From Actinomycetota bacterium (lineage in GTDB: Bacteria; Actinomycetota; Actinomycetes; Actinomycetales; Kineosporiaceae): a stretch of DNA of 43,122 nt. This document shows, one piece after another, positions 1 through 7,726 of the stretch. Each line of letters starts with the position of its first letter. Position 1 is the first letter of the stretch. The translations under genes were made by a program, and so were the position numbers. Under the pieces are notes generated by a model. It ran no database searches. It was not told the DNA's origin and saw only the letters and a program-made list of their open reading frames with translations. The stretch is taken from assembly GCA_030837345.1 (NCBI GenBank), contig JAUPKQ010000079.1, forward strand, positions 1 through 43,122, in the 5' to 3' direction.

Positions 1-531
1 CACGATCGTGTCGGAATCAGCCGACGGAAGGAGAAGCCTGCGAGTCCCCTCATCACGGAATGCGACAGTGCGGCACGTTTGGGTACGGATAGCGAGTATT
101 TCCGCCAAACGGTTCGTAGCGGTGGATGAACGGCGACTTCGATCATATGGTGCGGTCGTGCTCGGTGTGGCGGAGGACCAGCACGGCTGCCGTGATCGCG
201 CCGATCCGCCAGGGGCAGTCGCAGCGTCGGCGTGGGCAGCGGTCACATCACGACTCGTTGCACGGAAAGGCCCGGTCCCCGGGGGGTGCCGTGTCCCACC
301 CGGGGCGTAACGAGGGGATCGGTCTGTCCGTGATCCGGAGGAGTGATTCCGATCATCACCGGGCAGCGCCTCCGCTTCACGGACCGCAGGGAATCAGCGT
401 GTGCAATCACCGTCGTGATAACGACAGCGATTGCACACGCTGATTTCTCCACACCGACAAGACGGGTCAGGTACCCGACATTGGGGTAGGTGAGGTGCTT
501 CTGGGCGGTGATCGAGATATTCTCGACAGCT
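1..531. other. Non-coding or unassigned stretch
   Basis: Short open frames exist on both strands, but none has a recognisable domain, a good ribosome binding site, or the strong third-position GC bias of the neighbouring genes. GC content is visibly lower than in the rest of the window around 330-490. Apart from the hairpin at 392-445 I see nothing assignable. It could hold the 3' surroundings of a gene outside the window. Confidence 0.5.
392..445. repeat. Long perfect inverted repeat / hairpin
   Basis: Perfect 17-base arms at 392-408 and 429-445 flank a 20-base centre, which itself contains a 5-bp stem (412-416 with 421-425) around a GATA loop. The structure is followed on the plus strand by TTTCTCC. 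It lies about 90 bases beyond the stop of the minus-strand protease gene and outside any convincing gene. It could be a transcription terminator, since the following T-run is only on the plus strand, or a protein-binding palindrome. The structure is certain, the role is not. Confidence 0.6.
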
Positions 532-3500
532 TCAGCCCCGGATGGCGCGGCAGGTCGAGGGGCAGGTGCCCGCCGCCCACATCCAGGAAGCCAGGGACGG
601 GGTGCCCGCACGGGCCGGGGTCAGGGTGATGCCCGCCCCGGAGCCCGGGCCGGAGCCGGGATCGCCACCACCTGGGTCCCCGCCACCAGAGTCGCCGCCG
701 GGATCCCCAGCGCCGGGACCGTCACCGCTGCCCGGCTCGGACGGCGACTGCCCGCCGGGAACCGTCGCTGAGGGGGAAGGGCCCGGAGCACCAGGGTCAG
801 CACCCGGTGGGTTGCCATCACCTGGCGGGGTCTCGGTCCGGGTACTGCCCGGAGCCGAACCGGACGGGGACCCGGCTTGCGTGTCGACGTAGGTGAACGC
901 CGATTCCAGGCTCCCTCGTCGTCCGTCGGAACTCCAGACAGTGACGTCCACCGGCCCGGCGGACACGCCGGGAGGAGTCACGACGATCAGGAGGTCCCCG
1001 ACCTGCTGGACGGTCCGCGCGGCCACGCCACCGAACTGGACGGTCGCGCCGTTGGGGAGCCGGGTCCCCATGATGGTCACCGTCGTTCCTCCGGCCACGC
1101 CACCAGCGGCGGGCACGATCGAAGCGATGCCCCACACGCCTCCGATCGACCCGTCCCCGGGATTCGTTCCCGGGCCGGGAGCCGGGCCGGTAACCGGAGC
1201 CGGCGTCGGGCCGGGAACCGCTCCCGTCGAGGAGAGAGAGGGGCGCGTCGAGGAGAAGGAAGGGCGCGCGGTCCCGGATCCCGGGGCGGGGGCGGGTGGC
1301 GCCACGGTGGGACCTGGGCGAGTGGGCGCCACGCTCGTGGGGCCGGTGACGGGCCCGCCGGACGTGGGCGCGGCCCCTCCGCCAGGAGGCGGTGCGGTCG
1401 TGGCCGTGGAACCGCCCGCGGATGATCTGGTGGCGGGGGCTGTCGCCGGCGGACCCGGGGTCGCGCCGGTGTAGGTGAACGCCGCCCGGAGGACCTCGGA
1501 CCGCCAGTCCGGTGCCCACACGACGACGTCGACGGCGCCGGTGAAGGCCGACGGCGGGATCCGGACGACGATCCGGTCGGCGGTGTGCGGCAACGTGGTG
1601 GCGAACACCGCTCCGACCTGCACGAACGCGCCCTCGGGGAGCCGGGTTCCGGCGATCGTCAGTTCACCGTTCCCGCTGACGCTCGCCGAGGGAGGGGCCA
1701 GGTAGGTGATACCCCACAGGGGCGTGCCTCCGGGGTAGTCGAGCCGGGGGCTCGGCAGGGCTCCCGCCGGGGCACTCGTCGGCGCGCTCGTCGGCGCCGG
1801 GAGAGTGGGGGCGGCCGTCGGCGCGGGACCGGTCGGCGTCACCGCGGGAGGAATCGTCGGGGCGGCCGTCGGCACCGGGACCGTCGGCACCGGGACCGTC
1901 GGGGCGGCGGTCGCCGAGGGAGGCGACGCCGGAGGCTGAGGAGCCCCGCCTCCGCCCTCGTTGCCGGAGGACGGGGAGACGACCGGCGAGCCGCCGTCCG
2001 TCACGTCGAACACGCCGAACTGGGCCGCGGTGACCGGAAGCCCCTCGGACACCAGCCGGACGGCGACCCCGTACCGGCCCTGGGGCAGCGTGAAGCCGAG
2101 GGGAACGGTCACGCCCCCGCGCAACCTCGCCGCCGTCAGACCGGGAGGTGTGAGCACCACGGCCCCCGCGGCGTCCGTGGTGGCGGTCCCGGCATCGCCC
2201 GCGTCGATCGTCGCCCCGCCGACGGTGAACGTGGTGCCGCCGGAACGCGCCAGGAGGTCGAGGCGCACCTGGAGGGGACCGGTGGGCAGGTTCTCCCCGC
2301 TTCCGGCGAGCGTCGCGGAGGCCCGGACCGGCGTGGACGACGCGAGTCCCGACAAGCCCTCGAAGGTCACCCTGACGGGTTCGGGCATCGCGGCGACGGC
2401 GTTGCCCGCGTCGAGACGGCCGCCGGAGACCGATCGGCCCGCGAACGCCGCCTTCGGGATCGTTCCGTCGAGCAAGCGCTCGCGGAGGACGGCGACGGGC
2501 GAGGCCGGATTGACGCTCCGCATCATCGCCACGGTCGCCGCGACGATCGGTGACGAGAACGACGTCCCCGAGGCCGTGACGGTGTCGCCCCCGACGTCCG
2601 GGACCGGCAGGGAGGTCCCGGGGGCGAACAGGTCGACGGTCGCGTCGCCGTAGGCCGAGAACGACGACACGGAGTCGTCGGCCGCCGACGCCCCGACGAC
2701 AAGCATGTTCGGCTCGCGGAAGCTGGCCGGGTACATCGGGGCCGCCTCGCGATCGGCACCGTCGTTGCCCGCCGCGACGACGACGAGCACGTCGTGGTCG
2801 CCCGCGTACCGGATGGCGTCCCGCAACGTCAGGTCGTCGGGGGCCGGTGTGTTCCGCACCCCGCCGAAGGACAGGTTGATGACGTCGGCCCCGTGGTCCG
2901 TGGCGTAGCGGACGGCGCGCGCCGCCGCCGGGACGTGCACGGTGCGGTCGTATCCGGCGACCAGCGGCATGATCACCGCCTCGGGGGCCGCTCCACCGGC
3001 GCCGGTCCGGTTCCCGACCGCCGCGGCGGCCGATCCGGCCACCATCGTCCCGTGCCGGGATCCCTTGGTCCCGTTGATGGTGTTCGTGACGTCCGGGGAG
3101 TTCAGGTAGAAGTTCCACCCGTGGCAGTCACCGACAAGGCCGTCCCCGTCGAGATCGATCACCGAGCCGCACGGCTCGTCCGGGTTGGTCCAGATCCCGG
3201 AGGCGATCTCCGGGACGGCGAGGTCGGCACCGGTGTCGACCACGGCGATGACGCTTCCCGCCCCTCGGGTGCGCTCCCAGGCACGCAGGGCATTGATGTC
3301 CGCGCCCGCCCTGGCGGGCAGTGAGAGAGGGGTTCCGCTGCCGTCGTTGCGCAGGTTCCAGGCATAGGACAGGAACGGGTCGTCGGGAAGATCGGTCAGG
3401 TCGAGGGTCCGCGCCGTCGTCTGCCGTCGCACGTCCGTGACGAAGGAGGCGATCGACAGTCCCGTACCCGGCTCGGCGGCGACGAGGGCCTGGTCACCGC

Positions 3501-3846
3501 TGCCCTCGACGGCGAACCGCACGCCCTTCACCCGGCGGAGCGCCGACAGGGCGGCCGCGAGGCGGTCGCCCCGGGTGGCGGCCGTCGACGTGACGGCGAC
3601 CGTTGACGGGGCCGCGGGAGGCCTCGGGACGACGGACACCTCGACCCGGGAGAGGTCGAGATCGACGACCATCCGGTCCAGGCCGTCCCCCGGGTGGGCG
3701 AGTTCCCACGCGAGGATCGACTCGGGGTACGACGACCGGATCAGCAGCGCGTAGACCGGGACGGCGCCCGCCGCCGTGACGAGGGCGATGGTCACTCCCA
3801 GGGCCCATGCCTGGGTCATCGAGAGACGATCGAGGAACCGGCCCAT
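532..3846 (-). CDS. Subtilisin-like (S8) serine protease with two IPT/TIG domains and proline-rich linkers
   Basis: Predicted surface or secreted protease, 1104 residues. A hydrophobic segment near residues 14-36 looks like a signal peptide or anchor. The S8 triad is visible: Asp204 in VVDTGAD, His265 in SRHGTMVAG, Ser429 in SGTSFSSP, with the oxyanion Asn361 in AAGND. After the catalytic domain come a beta-rich region, a long Pro/Thr/Ala linker, an IPT/TIG domain (about 708-792), another low-complexity linker, a second IPT/TIG domain (about 898-985) and a Gly/Pro/Asp-rich tail. No LPxTG sorting signal is seen. The last 25 residues (with a CPSTC pair) look unrelated to the rest. ATG at 3846 is supported by AGAGGTG a few bases upstream. 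A sigma-28-like promoter lies at 3924-3898. Fold and catalytic class are secure; substrate is unknown, and flagellin processing or surface remodelling is only a guess. Confidence 0.9.
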   Translation of the reverse strand: MGRFLDRLSMTQAWALGVTIALVTAAGAVPVYALLIRSSYPESILAWELAHPGDGLDRMVVDLDLSRVEVSVVPRPPAAPSTVAVTSTAATRGDRLAAALSALRRVKGVRFAVEGSGDQALVAAEPGTGLSIASFVTDVRRQTTARTLDLTDLPDDPFLSYAWNLRNDGSGTPLSLPARAGADINALRAWERTRGAGSVIAVVDTGADLAVPEIASGIWTNPDEPCGSVIDLDGDGLVGDCHGWNFYLNSPDVTNTINGTKGSRHGTMVAGSAAAAVGNRTGAGGAAPEAVIMPLVAGYDRTVHVPAAARAVRYATDHGADVINLSFGGVRNTPAPDDLTLRDAIRYAGDHDVLVVVAAGNDGADREAAPMYPASFREPNMLVVGASAADDSVSSFSAYGDATVDLFAPGTSLPVPDVGGDTVTASGTSFSSPIVAATVAMMRSVNPASPVAVLRERLLDGTIPKAAFAGRSVSGGRLDAGNAVAAMPEPVRVTFEGLSGLASSTPVRASATLAGSGENLPTGPLQVRLDLLARSGGTTFTVGGATIDAGDAGTATTDAAGAVVLTPPGLTAARLRGGVTVPLGFTLPQGRYGVAVRLVSEGLPVTAAQFGVFDVTDGGSPVVSPSSGNEGGGGAPQPPASPPSATAAPTVPVPTVPVPTAAPTIPPAVTPTGPAPTAAPTLPAPTSAPTSAPAGALPSPRLDYPGGTPLWGITYLAPPSASVSGNGELTIAGTRLPEGAFVQVGAVFATTLPHTADRIVVRIPPSAFTGAVDVVVWAPDWRSEVLRAAFTYTGATPGPPATAPATRSSAGGSTATTAPPPGGGAAPTSGGPVTGPTSVAPTRPGPTVAPPAPAPGSGTARPSFSSTRPSLSSTGAVPGPTPAPVTGPAPGPGTNPGDGSIGGVWGIASIVPAAGGVAGGTTVTIMGTRLPNGATVQFGGVAARTVQQVGDLLIVVTPPGVSAGPVDVTVWSSDGRRGSLESAFTYVDTQAGSPSGSAPGSTRTETPPGDGNPPGADPGAPGPSPSATVPGGQSPSEPGSGDGPGAGDPGGDSGGGDPGGGDPGSGPGSGAGITLTPARAGTPSLASWMWAAGTCPSTCRAIRG

Positions 3847-3897
3847 TCACCTCTCCCTGACCCACGGGATCCCTGCACCCGTACAAGTGTCAAAGAG

Positions 3898-3924
3898 GTG
3901 TCGGCGGGGACCGGCATCCCCTGA
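3898..3924 (-). promoter_or_regulatory. Sigma-28-like promoter upstream of the S8 protease
   Basis: On the minus strand TCAG (3924-3921) is followed by exactly 15 bases and GCCGACAC (3905-3898). This matches the FliA-type pattern TNAA-N15-GCCGATAA at GCCGA and in spacing, but the last bases differ. Predicted transcription start is about 45 bases before the ATG. Weaker than the fliC promoter. Confidence 0.4.
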
Positions 3925-3959
3925 ACGGCCGGCCTGGCTGTCCACCCGGACTTTCCGCT

Positions 3960-3992
3960 CGAACCGGCGCGATCGTGCCGGTTCGAACCGGC
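3960..3992. promoter_or_regulatory. Three alternating GAACCGGC half-sites (nested palindromes)
   Basis: The half-site GAACCGGC occurs at 3961-3968, inverted at 3977-3984, and direct again at 3985-3992. The last two form a perfect 16-base palindrome (3977-3992); the first two form 9-bp arms (3960-3968 with 3977-3985) around an 8-base centre. It sits between two divergent surface-protein genes. A binding site for a dimeric regulator is the simplest reading; an RNA hairpin is the alternative. Confidence 0.5.
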
Positions 3993-4124
3993 GGGGTGAC
4001 AGACCGCCGAGGCCAGCGCGAGAAACCACTCCCCGGGGGGACTCGGACGGCGGAGGCCGCCGGACGGGGTGTGACCGCGGGGGGCGAACGCGCCCCCGAG
4101 CGAGTGGTCCGGGCCCCGAACCCA

Positions 4125-4151
4125 TCACGACGACGCCGGAGATGCCGATGA
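4125..4151 (+). promoter_or_regulatory. Weak sigma-28-like site before the IPT/TIG protein
   Basis: TCAC (4125-4128), 15 bases, then GCCGATGA (4144-4151). Spacing and the GCCGAT core fit the FliA pattern, but both ends deviate. It would start transcription about 75 bases before the gene. Listed because its mirror partner serves the divergent protease. Confidence 0.25.
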
Positions 4152-4233
4152 GTCCTGGCGAGGGGACATGACGACCCCAGCCCGTGGGGTCACACCGGCC
4201 TCACGACATCTCTCACGGAGGAGAACATCCGGA

Positions 4234-5268
4234 ATGAGTATTCTTACGAAGGTAGCGACGTCAAAGGTCGCACGAGTCACGGCCATCACCGCGCTGGTCG
4301 GCGGCACGATGATCGGTCTGACGACGAGTTCCGCGCAAGCCGCCACCGCTCTGACGCTCTCCCCCGCCACCTCTGACGCGGCCGGTGGCGCGGTGATCGC
4401 CGTCAAGGGCTCGGGCCTCGCCGATGCGACGAACGCCCCGAAGGTCCTCGCGGCGACCTTCTCGACAACGGTCTGCAATACGACGACGGTCTCCGGCACG
4501 GCGGCGGCGAGCTTCGCGGTCGAATCGGCGACGGTCGCCTACGTGACGACCCCGGTCCTCGCCGCCAACACGTGGTACCTGTGCCTCTATGACGTCGCCT
4601 CGGGCGCCGGCAACCTGCTCGGACAGGGCACGCTGGTCACCGCGGCCGCGCCGACGGTCACCTCGATCGCCCCGGTAGCCCCGGCAGCCCCCGTCAAGGG
4701 CGGCACGAGCATCACGCTGACCGGCACCAACTACACCAAGGCCACCAAGGTCCTGGTGGACGGCGTCGCCGCGAAGACGACGTACGTCAGTGCGACCTCC
4801 CTGCTCGCCGTCCTGCCCGCTCACGCGGCCCAGAAGGACGTTCCGGTCAAGGTGGTCTCGGAGTACGCCTCGGTCACGACGGCGGCCGACGCGAACTACG
4901 TCGACTACTTCCCGTCGATCACGGTCACGCCCGCCAGCGGTAACGGTGGCGCCAACCAGTGGATCACGGTCAAGGGCAGCGGTTTCAACGCCCTGACCTT
5001 CGGAGCCGCGGCGACCAACCAGGTCGTCACCCTGGTTCCCGGTGGAACGACGCTGACCGCCGCCACCACGGTGATTCTCACCGCGACCAAGCCGTGCGCC
5101 ACCCTGATCAGGGTCAGTGACACCCAGCTGAGCTGCCTGCTTCCGACACCCATCTCGGGCGCCTACTCGGTGATGATCATCGCTCGGGACGGCACGACCG
5201 CCGCCAACTACGGCAGCACGACCATCCCGATCATGAAGACGGGCACCTACACCGCGGCGAGCATGTGA
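4234..5268 (+). CDS. Secreted IPT/TIG-domain protein
   Basis: Predicted secreted protein of 344 residues. The N-terminus is a clear Sec signal peptide (positive SILTKVATSKVAR stretch, hydrophobic core, likely cut after AQA at residue 36). The mature part consists of about three Ig-like IPT/TIG repeats; the second (around 137-222) is the clearest, beginning VTSIAP and containing GGTSITLTGTNY. Cysteines occur in pairs in the first and third repeats. I chose ATG 4234 because GGAGGAG lies 10 bases upstream and the signal peptide begins there; an upstream in-frame ATG at 4168 adds an unlikely leader. It diverges from the S8 protease, which carries the same domain type, so the two may act on the same surface layer. 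Function unknown; an adhesin or surface-layer role is inference. Confidence 0.85.
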   Translation: MSILTKVATSKVARVTAITALVGGTMIGLTTSSAQAATALTLSPATSDAAGGAVIAVKGSGLADATNAPKVLAATFSTTVCNTTTVSGTAAASFAVESATVAYVTTPVLAANTWYLCLYDVASGAGNLLGQGTLVTAAAPTVTSIAPVAPAAPVKGGTSITLTGTNYTKATKVLVDGVAAKTTYVSATSLLAVLPAHAAQKDVPVKVVSEYASVTTAADANYVDYFPSITVTPASGNGGANQWITVKGSGFNALTFGAAATNQVVTLVPGGTTLTAATTVILTATKPCATLIRVSDTQLSCLLPTPISGAYSVMIIARDGTTAANYGSTTIPIMKTGTYTAASM

Positions 5269-5290
5269 TCCGGCGCTCACCCGGTATCAC

Positions 5291-5324
5291 CTGATCAGCA
5301 CCGTCTGATCAGCAACACCTGATC
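5291..5324 (+). repeat. Tandem CTGATCAGCA repeats after a stop codon
   Basis: CTGATCAGCA occurs at 5291-5300 and 5305-5314, followed by a partial CCTGATC at 5318-5324. They lie just downstream of the IPT/TIG gene and just before its terminator hairpin. No function is evident. Confidence 0.5.
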
Positions 5325-5331
5325 CGACCGG

Positions 5332-5360
5332 AGGCCCGGCCCTTTCGAGGGACCGGGCCT
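5332..5360 (+). terminator. Probable intrinsic terminator of the IPT/TIG gene
   Basis: AGGCCCGG (5332-5339) pairs perfectly with CCGGGCCT (5353-5360) around a 13-base loop, followed by TCGTCGTTG. It lies 63 bases after the stop codon, with no other gene between. The T-tract is poor, as is common in GC-rich actinobacteria. Confidence 0.6.
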
Positions 5361-5380
5361 TCGTCGTTGCCGGGGGACCA

Positions 5381-5414
5381 CCAGCTGTTTCGAGAGATCA
5401 CCAGCTGTTTCGAG
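5381..5414 (+). repeat. Short direct repeat with 20-base period
   Basis: CCAGCTGTTTCGAG occurs at 5381-5394 and 5401-5414. The end of the second copy also repeats part of the preceding terminator loop (TTTCGAGGGACCGG). It looks like a local duplication in non-coding DNA. Confidence 0.5.
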
Positions 5415-5529
5415 GGACCGGCCATGGTCCGTTCCCCCGATACCGCGCGGGCACCGGAGCGGCGTGTCGCCGGGCCGTTCCCTCCGGGTGCACGCTGAGC
5501 ACGCCACGCGCCAGGCCGAGGAGGTCCCG

Positions 5530-6279
5530 ATGAGCACAGCAGGGCTCTCGCCCCCGACGGCCAACGTCCTGCCCCGGTCCTCGGGTTCGGGGCGGCACCG
5601 GGGCCGGCAGCAGCTCGCCGTCACGGCGGCGGCCGGCGCGATAGGCCTCGCCGGGATCATCGCCGCCCTGCTGATCCCGGGGGGCAAGGGACTCGCCGGG
5701 ATCGGCCTGGACGGCGTCGATCTGCCGTTCGGGATGGCGTCACCGGACGCCCGCCAGCGGGTCGCGGGACCCTTCGGCGGGACACCGCGCGACGCCGCCG
5801 AGGAGGAGTCCATCCTCGCGATGGTTCCCCCGGCCCCGCCGTCCGCACCGGTGTTCCTGCCCGAGGAGGTGGCGGGCCTGTCCCGGCTGCCCCTCGCCGA
5901 CGACCCGACCCTCACCCCGGACTGGAGGAAGCAGGCCGCCGAGGCGGCCGCCGGGGCGACCATCACCGTCCGGACCTACGGGACCGCCGACGGACGCGAG
6001 ACCGTCCGGACCGCCGCCGCCCGCACCGACCTGGCCGGGAAGCTGCACCTCACCTGGCCCGCCGACGGTGGTACCCGGGTCGGTGACAACCGCTGCACGC
6101 AGTACGTGCGACCGGCGCCCGGGGCCGAGGTGAAGGTCCGCGACGGCGTGGTGATCTGCTGGCGGATCTCCTCCCGTCTCAGCGCCTACGCTCTGTTGAT
6201 CTCCACGGAGGGGGCGGTCACCCTGCCGGAGGGGTCCGCGGCGCTGGACCAGATCTGGGACACGGCCTCCGCCCGGTGA
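5530..6279 (+). CDS. Hypothetical membrane-anchored or secreted protein
   Basis: Predicted protein of 249 residues that I do not recognise. It has a short cytoplasmic N-terminus (about 27 residues, basic just before the membrane: SGRHRGRQQ), one hydrophobic segment (LAVTAAAGAIGLAGIIAALL), and an extracellular part of about 200 residues with two cysteines in the C-terminal half (NRCTQYV and VICWRIS), which could form one disulfide. ATG 5530 was chosen because GAGGAGG lies 5-11 bases upstream. No catalytic motif is visible. It stands alone between the IPT/TIG gene and the CoA-transferase gene. Codon use matches its neighbours, so it is very likely a real gene. Confidence 0.75.
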   Translation: MSTAGLSPPTANVLPRSSGSGRHRGRQQLAVTAAAGAIGLAGIIAALLIPGGKGLAGIGLDGVDLPFGMASPDARQRVAGPFGGTPRDAAEEESILAMVPPAPPSAPVFLPEEVAGLSRLPLADDPTLTPDWRKQAAEAAAGATITVRTYGTADGRETVRTAAARTDLAGKLHLTWPADGGTRVGDNRCTQYVRPAPGAEVKVRDGVVICWRISSRLSAYALLISTEGAVTLPEGSAALDQIWDTASAR

Positions 6280-6352
6280 CCGGACACCACTGACCGCTGG
6301 CCGGACACCCCTAACCGGAACGAACCACCCCGAGGGGGCGAATATTTGCCCT

Positions 6353-6358
6353 TAAAGT
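6353..6358 (+). promoter_or_regulatory. Minus-10 element of a probable leaderless promoter
   Basis: TAAAGT (TANNNT type) ends 6 bases before the ATG at 6365. The gene has no ribosome binding site, and this spacing is typical of leaderless actinobacterial transcripts that begin at the start codon. No clear minus-35 is seen. The surrounding AT-rich stretch (AATATTTGCCCTTAAAGT) stands out in this GC-rich sequence. Confidence 0.5.
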
Positions 6359-6364
6359 GCCCGG

Positions 6365-7666
6365 ATGACTGGATCATCCACCGATGACCTGACCGAGAAC
6401 GACAGCGCTTCGTCCGGCCCCTCAGCGGGCCCGCTCGCGGGCTATGTCGTCGTCGATCTCACCCGGGCTCTCGCCGGACCCCACGCGAGCATGATGCTCG
6501 GCGATCTCGGGGCCCGCGTCGTCAAGGTCGAGACCCCCGGATCCGGTGACGACACCCGGGGCTGGGGGCCGCCCTTCGTCGACCCGGGGCCCGGCGAGGA
6601 CGGCGTCCCGCGCCCGCCGGAGTCCACCTACTTCCTCTCGTGCAACCGCAACAAGGAGTCGATCGCCCTCGACCTCAAGTCGGACGACGGCCGGGAGGTC
6701 CTCACCCGGCTGGTCGAGCGGTCCGACGTCCTGATGGAGAACTTCCGCCCCGGCGTCCTCGACCGCCTCGGATTCGACGTCGCCCGGCTGCACGAGATCA
6801 ACCCTCGCCTGGTGATCCTCTCGATCTCCGGTTTCGGGCATGACGGCCCGGAGGCCTCACGGCCCGGCTACGACCAGATCGGGCAGGGTGAGGCGGGGAT
6901 CATGTCCCTCACCGGCTCCGGTCCCGACGATCCCCAGCGCGTCGGCGTCCCGATCGGTGACCTTCTCGCCGGCATGTACGGCGCCTACGGCGTCCTCGCC
7001 GCGCTCCTGGAACGGACCCGCACCGGACGCGGGCAGGTGGTCCGGACGAGCCTGCTCGCCGCGCTCGTCGGCGTCCACGCCTTCCAGGGCACCCGGTACA
7101 CCGTGGCGGGCGAGGTCGGGCGGGCCGCGGGCAACCACCACCCCGCGGTCGCGCCGTACGGACTCTTCCGCTGCCGGGACGGCGCGGTACAGCTCGCGAT
7201 CGGCAGCCAGGGCCTGTGGCGGAGCCTCTGCGCCGGGTTCGGCCTCGACCCCGGCACCCCCGGCATGGCCTCGAACGCCGACCGGGTGGTCAACCGGGAG
7301 ACCGTCGTCAAGACCCTGGAGTCGCTCTTCGAGGACTGGGAGGCCGGGCCCCTGCTGGAACGGCTCGCCGAACTGGGGATCCCCGCGGGCAGGGTGCGCA
7401 CCCTCGACGAGGTCTACGCCTGGGAGCAGACGCTCTCGCAGGGTCTCTTGATCGACGTCGAGCACCCCTCGCTCGGGCAGCTGAAGCTGCCGGGGCCGCC
7501 GGTGCGCTTCTTCGGCGGGGGGAACGACGGGCTCGTCGAGGTCACCCGGCGCGCCCACACGGCCCCGCCGACCCTGGACGAGCACGGATCCTCCGTCCGC
7601 GCCTGGCTGGGTCTGGACCAGCGGCCCGACGCGCCACCCCAGGTTCCGGTCACCGCGGACAGATAG
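6365..7666 (+). CDS. Class III CoA-transferase (CaiB/BaiF family)
   Basis: Predicted cytoplasmic enzyme of 433 residues, the usual family length, which transfers CoA between an acyl-CoA and a carboxylic acid through an aspartyl-CoA thioester. Visible family features: the N-terminal LAGYVVVDLTRALAGPHASM segment, LGDLGARVVKVE, the FLSCNRNKESIALDLK block, the catalytic aspartate at residue 170 in GYDQIGQGEAG, and a C-terminal domain with GIPAGRVRTLDEV. The substrate cannot be told from sequence; formyl-CoA, succinyl-CoA:dicarboxylate and similar transferases all look alike here. The gene is followed 60 bases later by an EtfD-like oxidoreductase in the same direction, which fits a fatty-acid or dicarboxylate degradation context. 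Probably translated from a leaderless mRNA. Confidence 0.9.
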   Translation: MTGSSTDDLTENDSASSGPSAGPLAGYVVVDLTRALAGPHASMMLGDLGARVVKVETPGSGDDTRGWGPPFVDPGPGEDGVPRPPESTYFLSCNRNKESIALDLKSDDGREVLTRLVERSDVLMENFRPGVLDRLGFDVARLHEINPRLVILSISGFGHDGPEASRPGYDQIGQGEAGIMSLTGSGPDDPQRVGVPIGDLLAGMYGAYGVLAALLERTRTGRGQVVRTSLLAALVGVHAFQGTRYTVAGEVGRAAGNHHPAVAPYGLFRCRDGAVQLAIGSQGLWRSLCAGFGLDPGTPGMASNADRVVNRETVVKTLESLFEDWEAGPLLERLAELGIPAGRVRTLDEVYAWEQTLSQGLLIDVEHPSLGQLKLPGPPVRFFGGGNDGLVEVTRRAHTAPPTLDEHGSSVRAWLGLDQRPDAPPQVPVTADR

Positions 7667-7726
7667 CCGCGATCTACTGTTACCGGGCACCAGATGGGTG
7701 CCCGGGGACGGCCCAAGGAGGGTGTC

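Larger units (their letters stand above)
3847..4233. other. Divergent intergenic region, 387 bases
   Basis: No gene is seen here. The region separates the minus-strand protease from the plus-strand IPT/TIG protein and carries signals for both: a sigma-28-like site for the protease at 3924-3898, a cluster of inverted half-sites at 3960-3992, a weak sigma-28-like site facing right at 4125-4151, and the GGAGGAG ribosome binding site at 4217-4223. Confidence 0.6.

Noticed and set aside
8-310. Possible 100-codon gene at the left edge, GTG start
   Set aside because: No ribosome binding site, no domain, and codon composition unlike the neighbours; the stretch was left unassigned.
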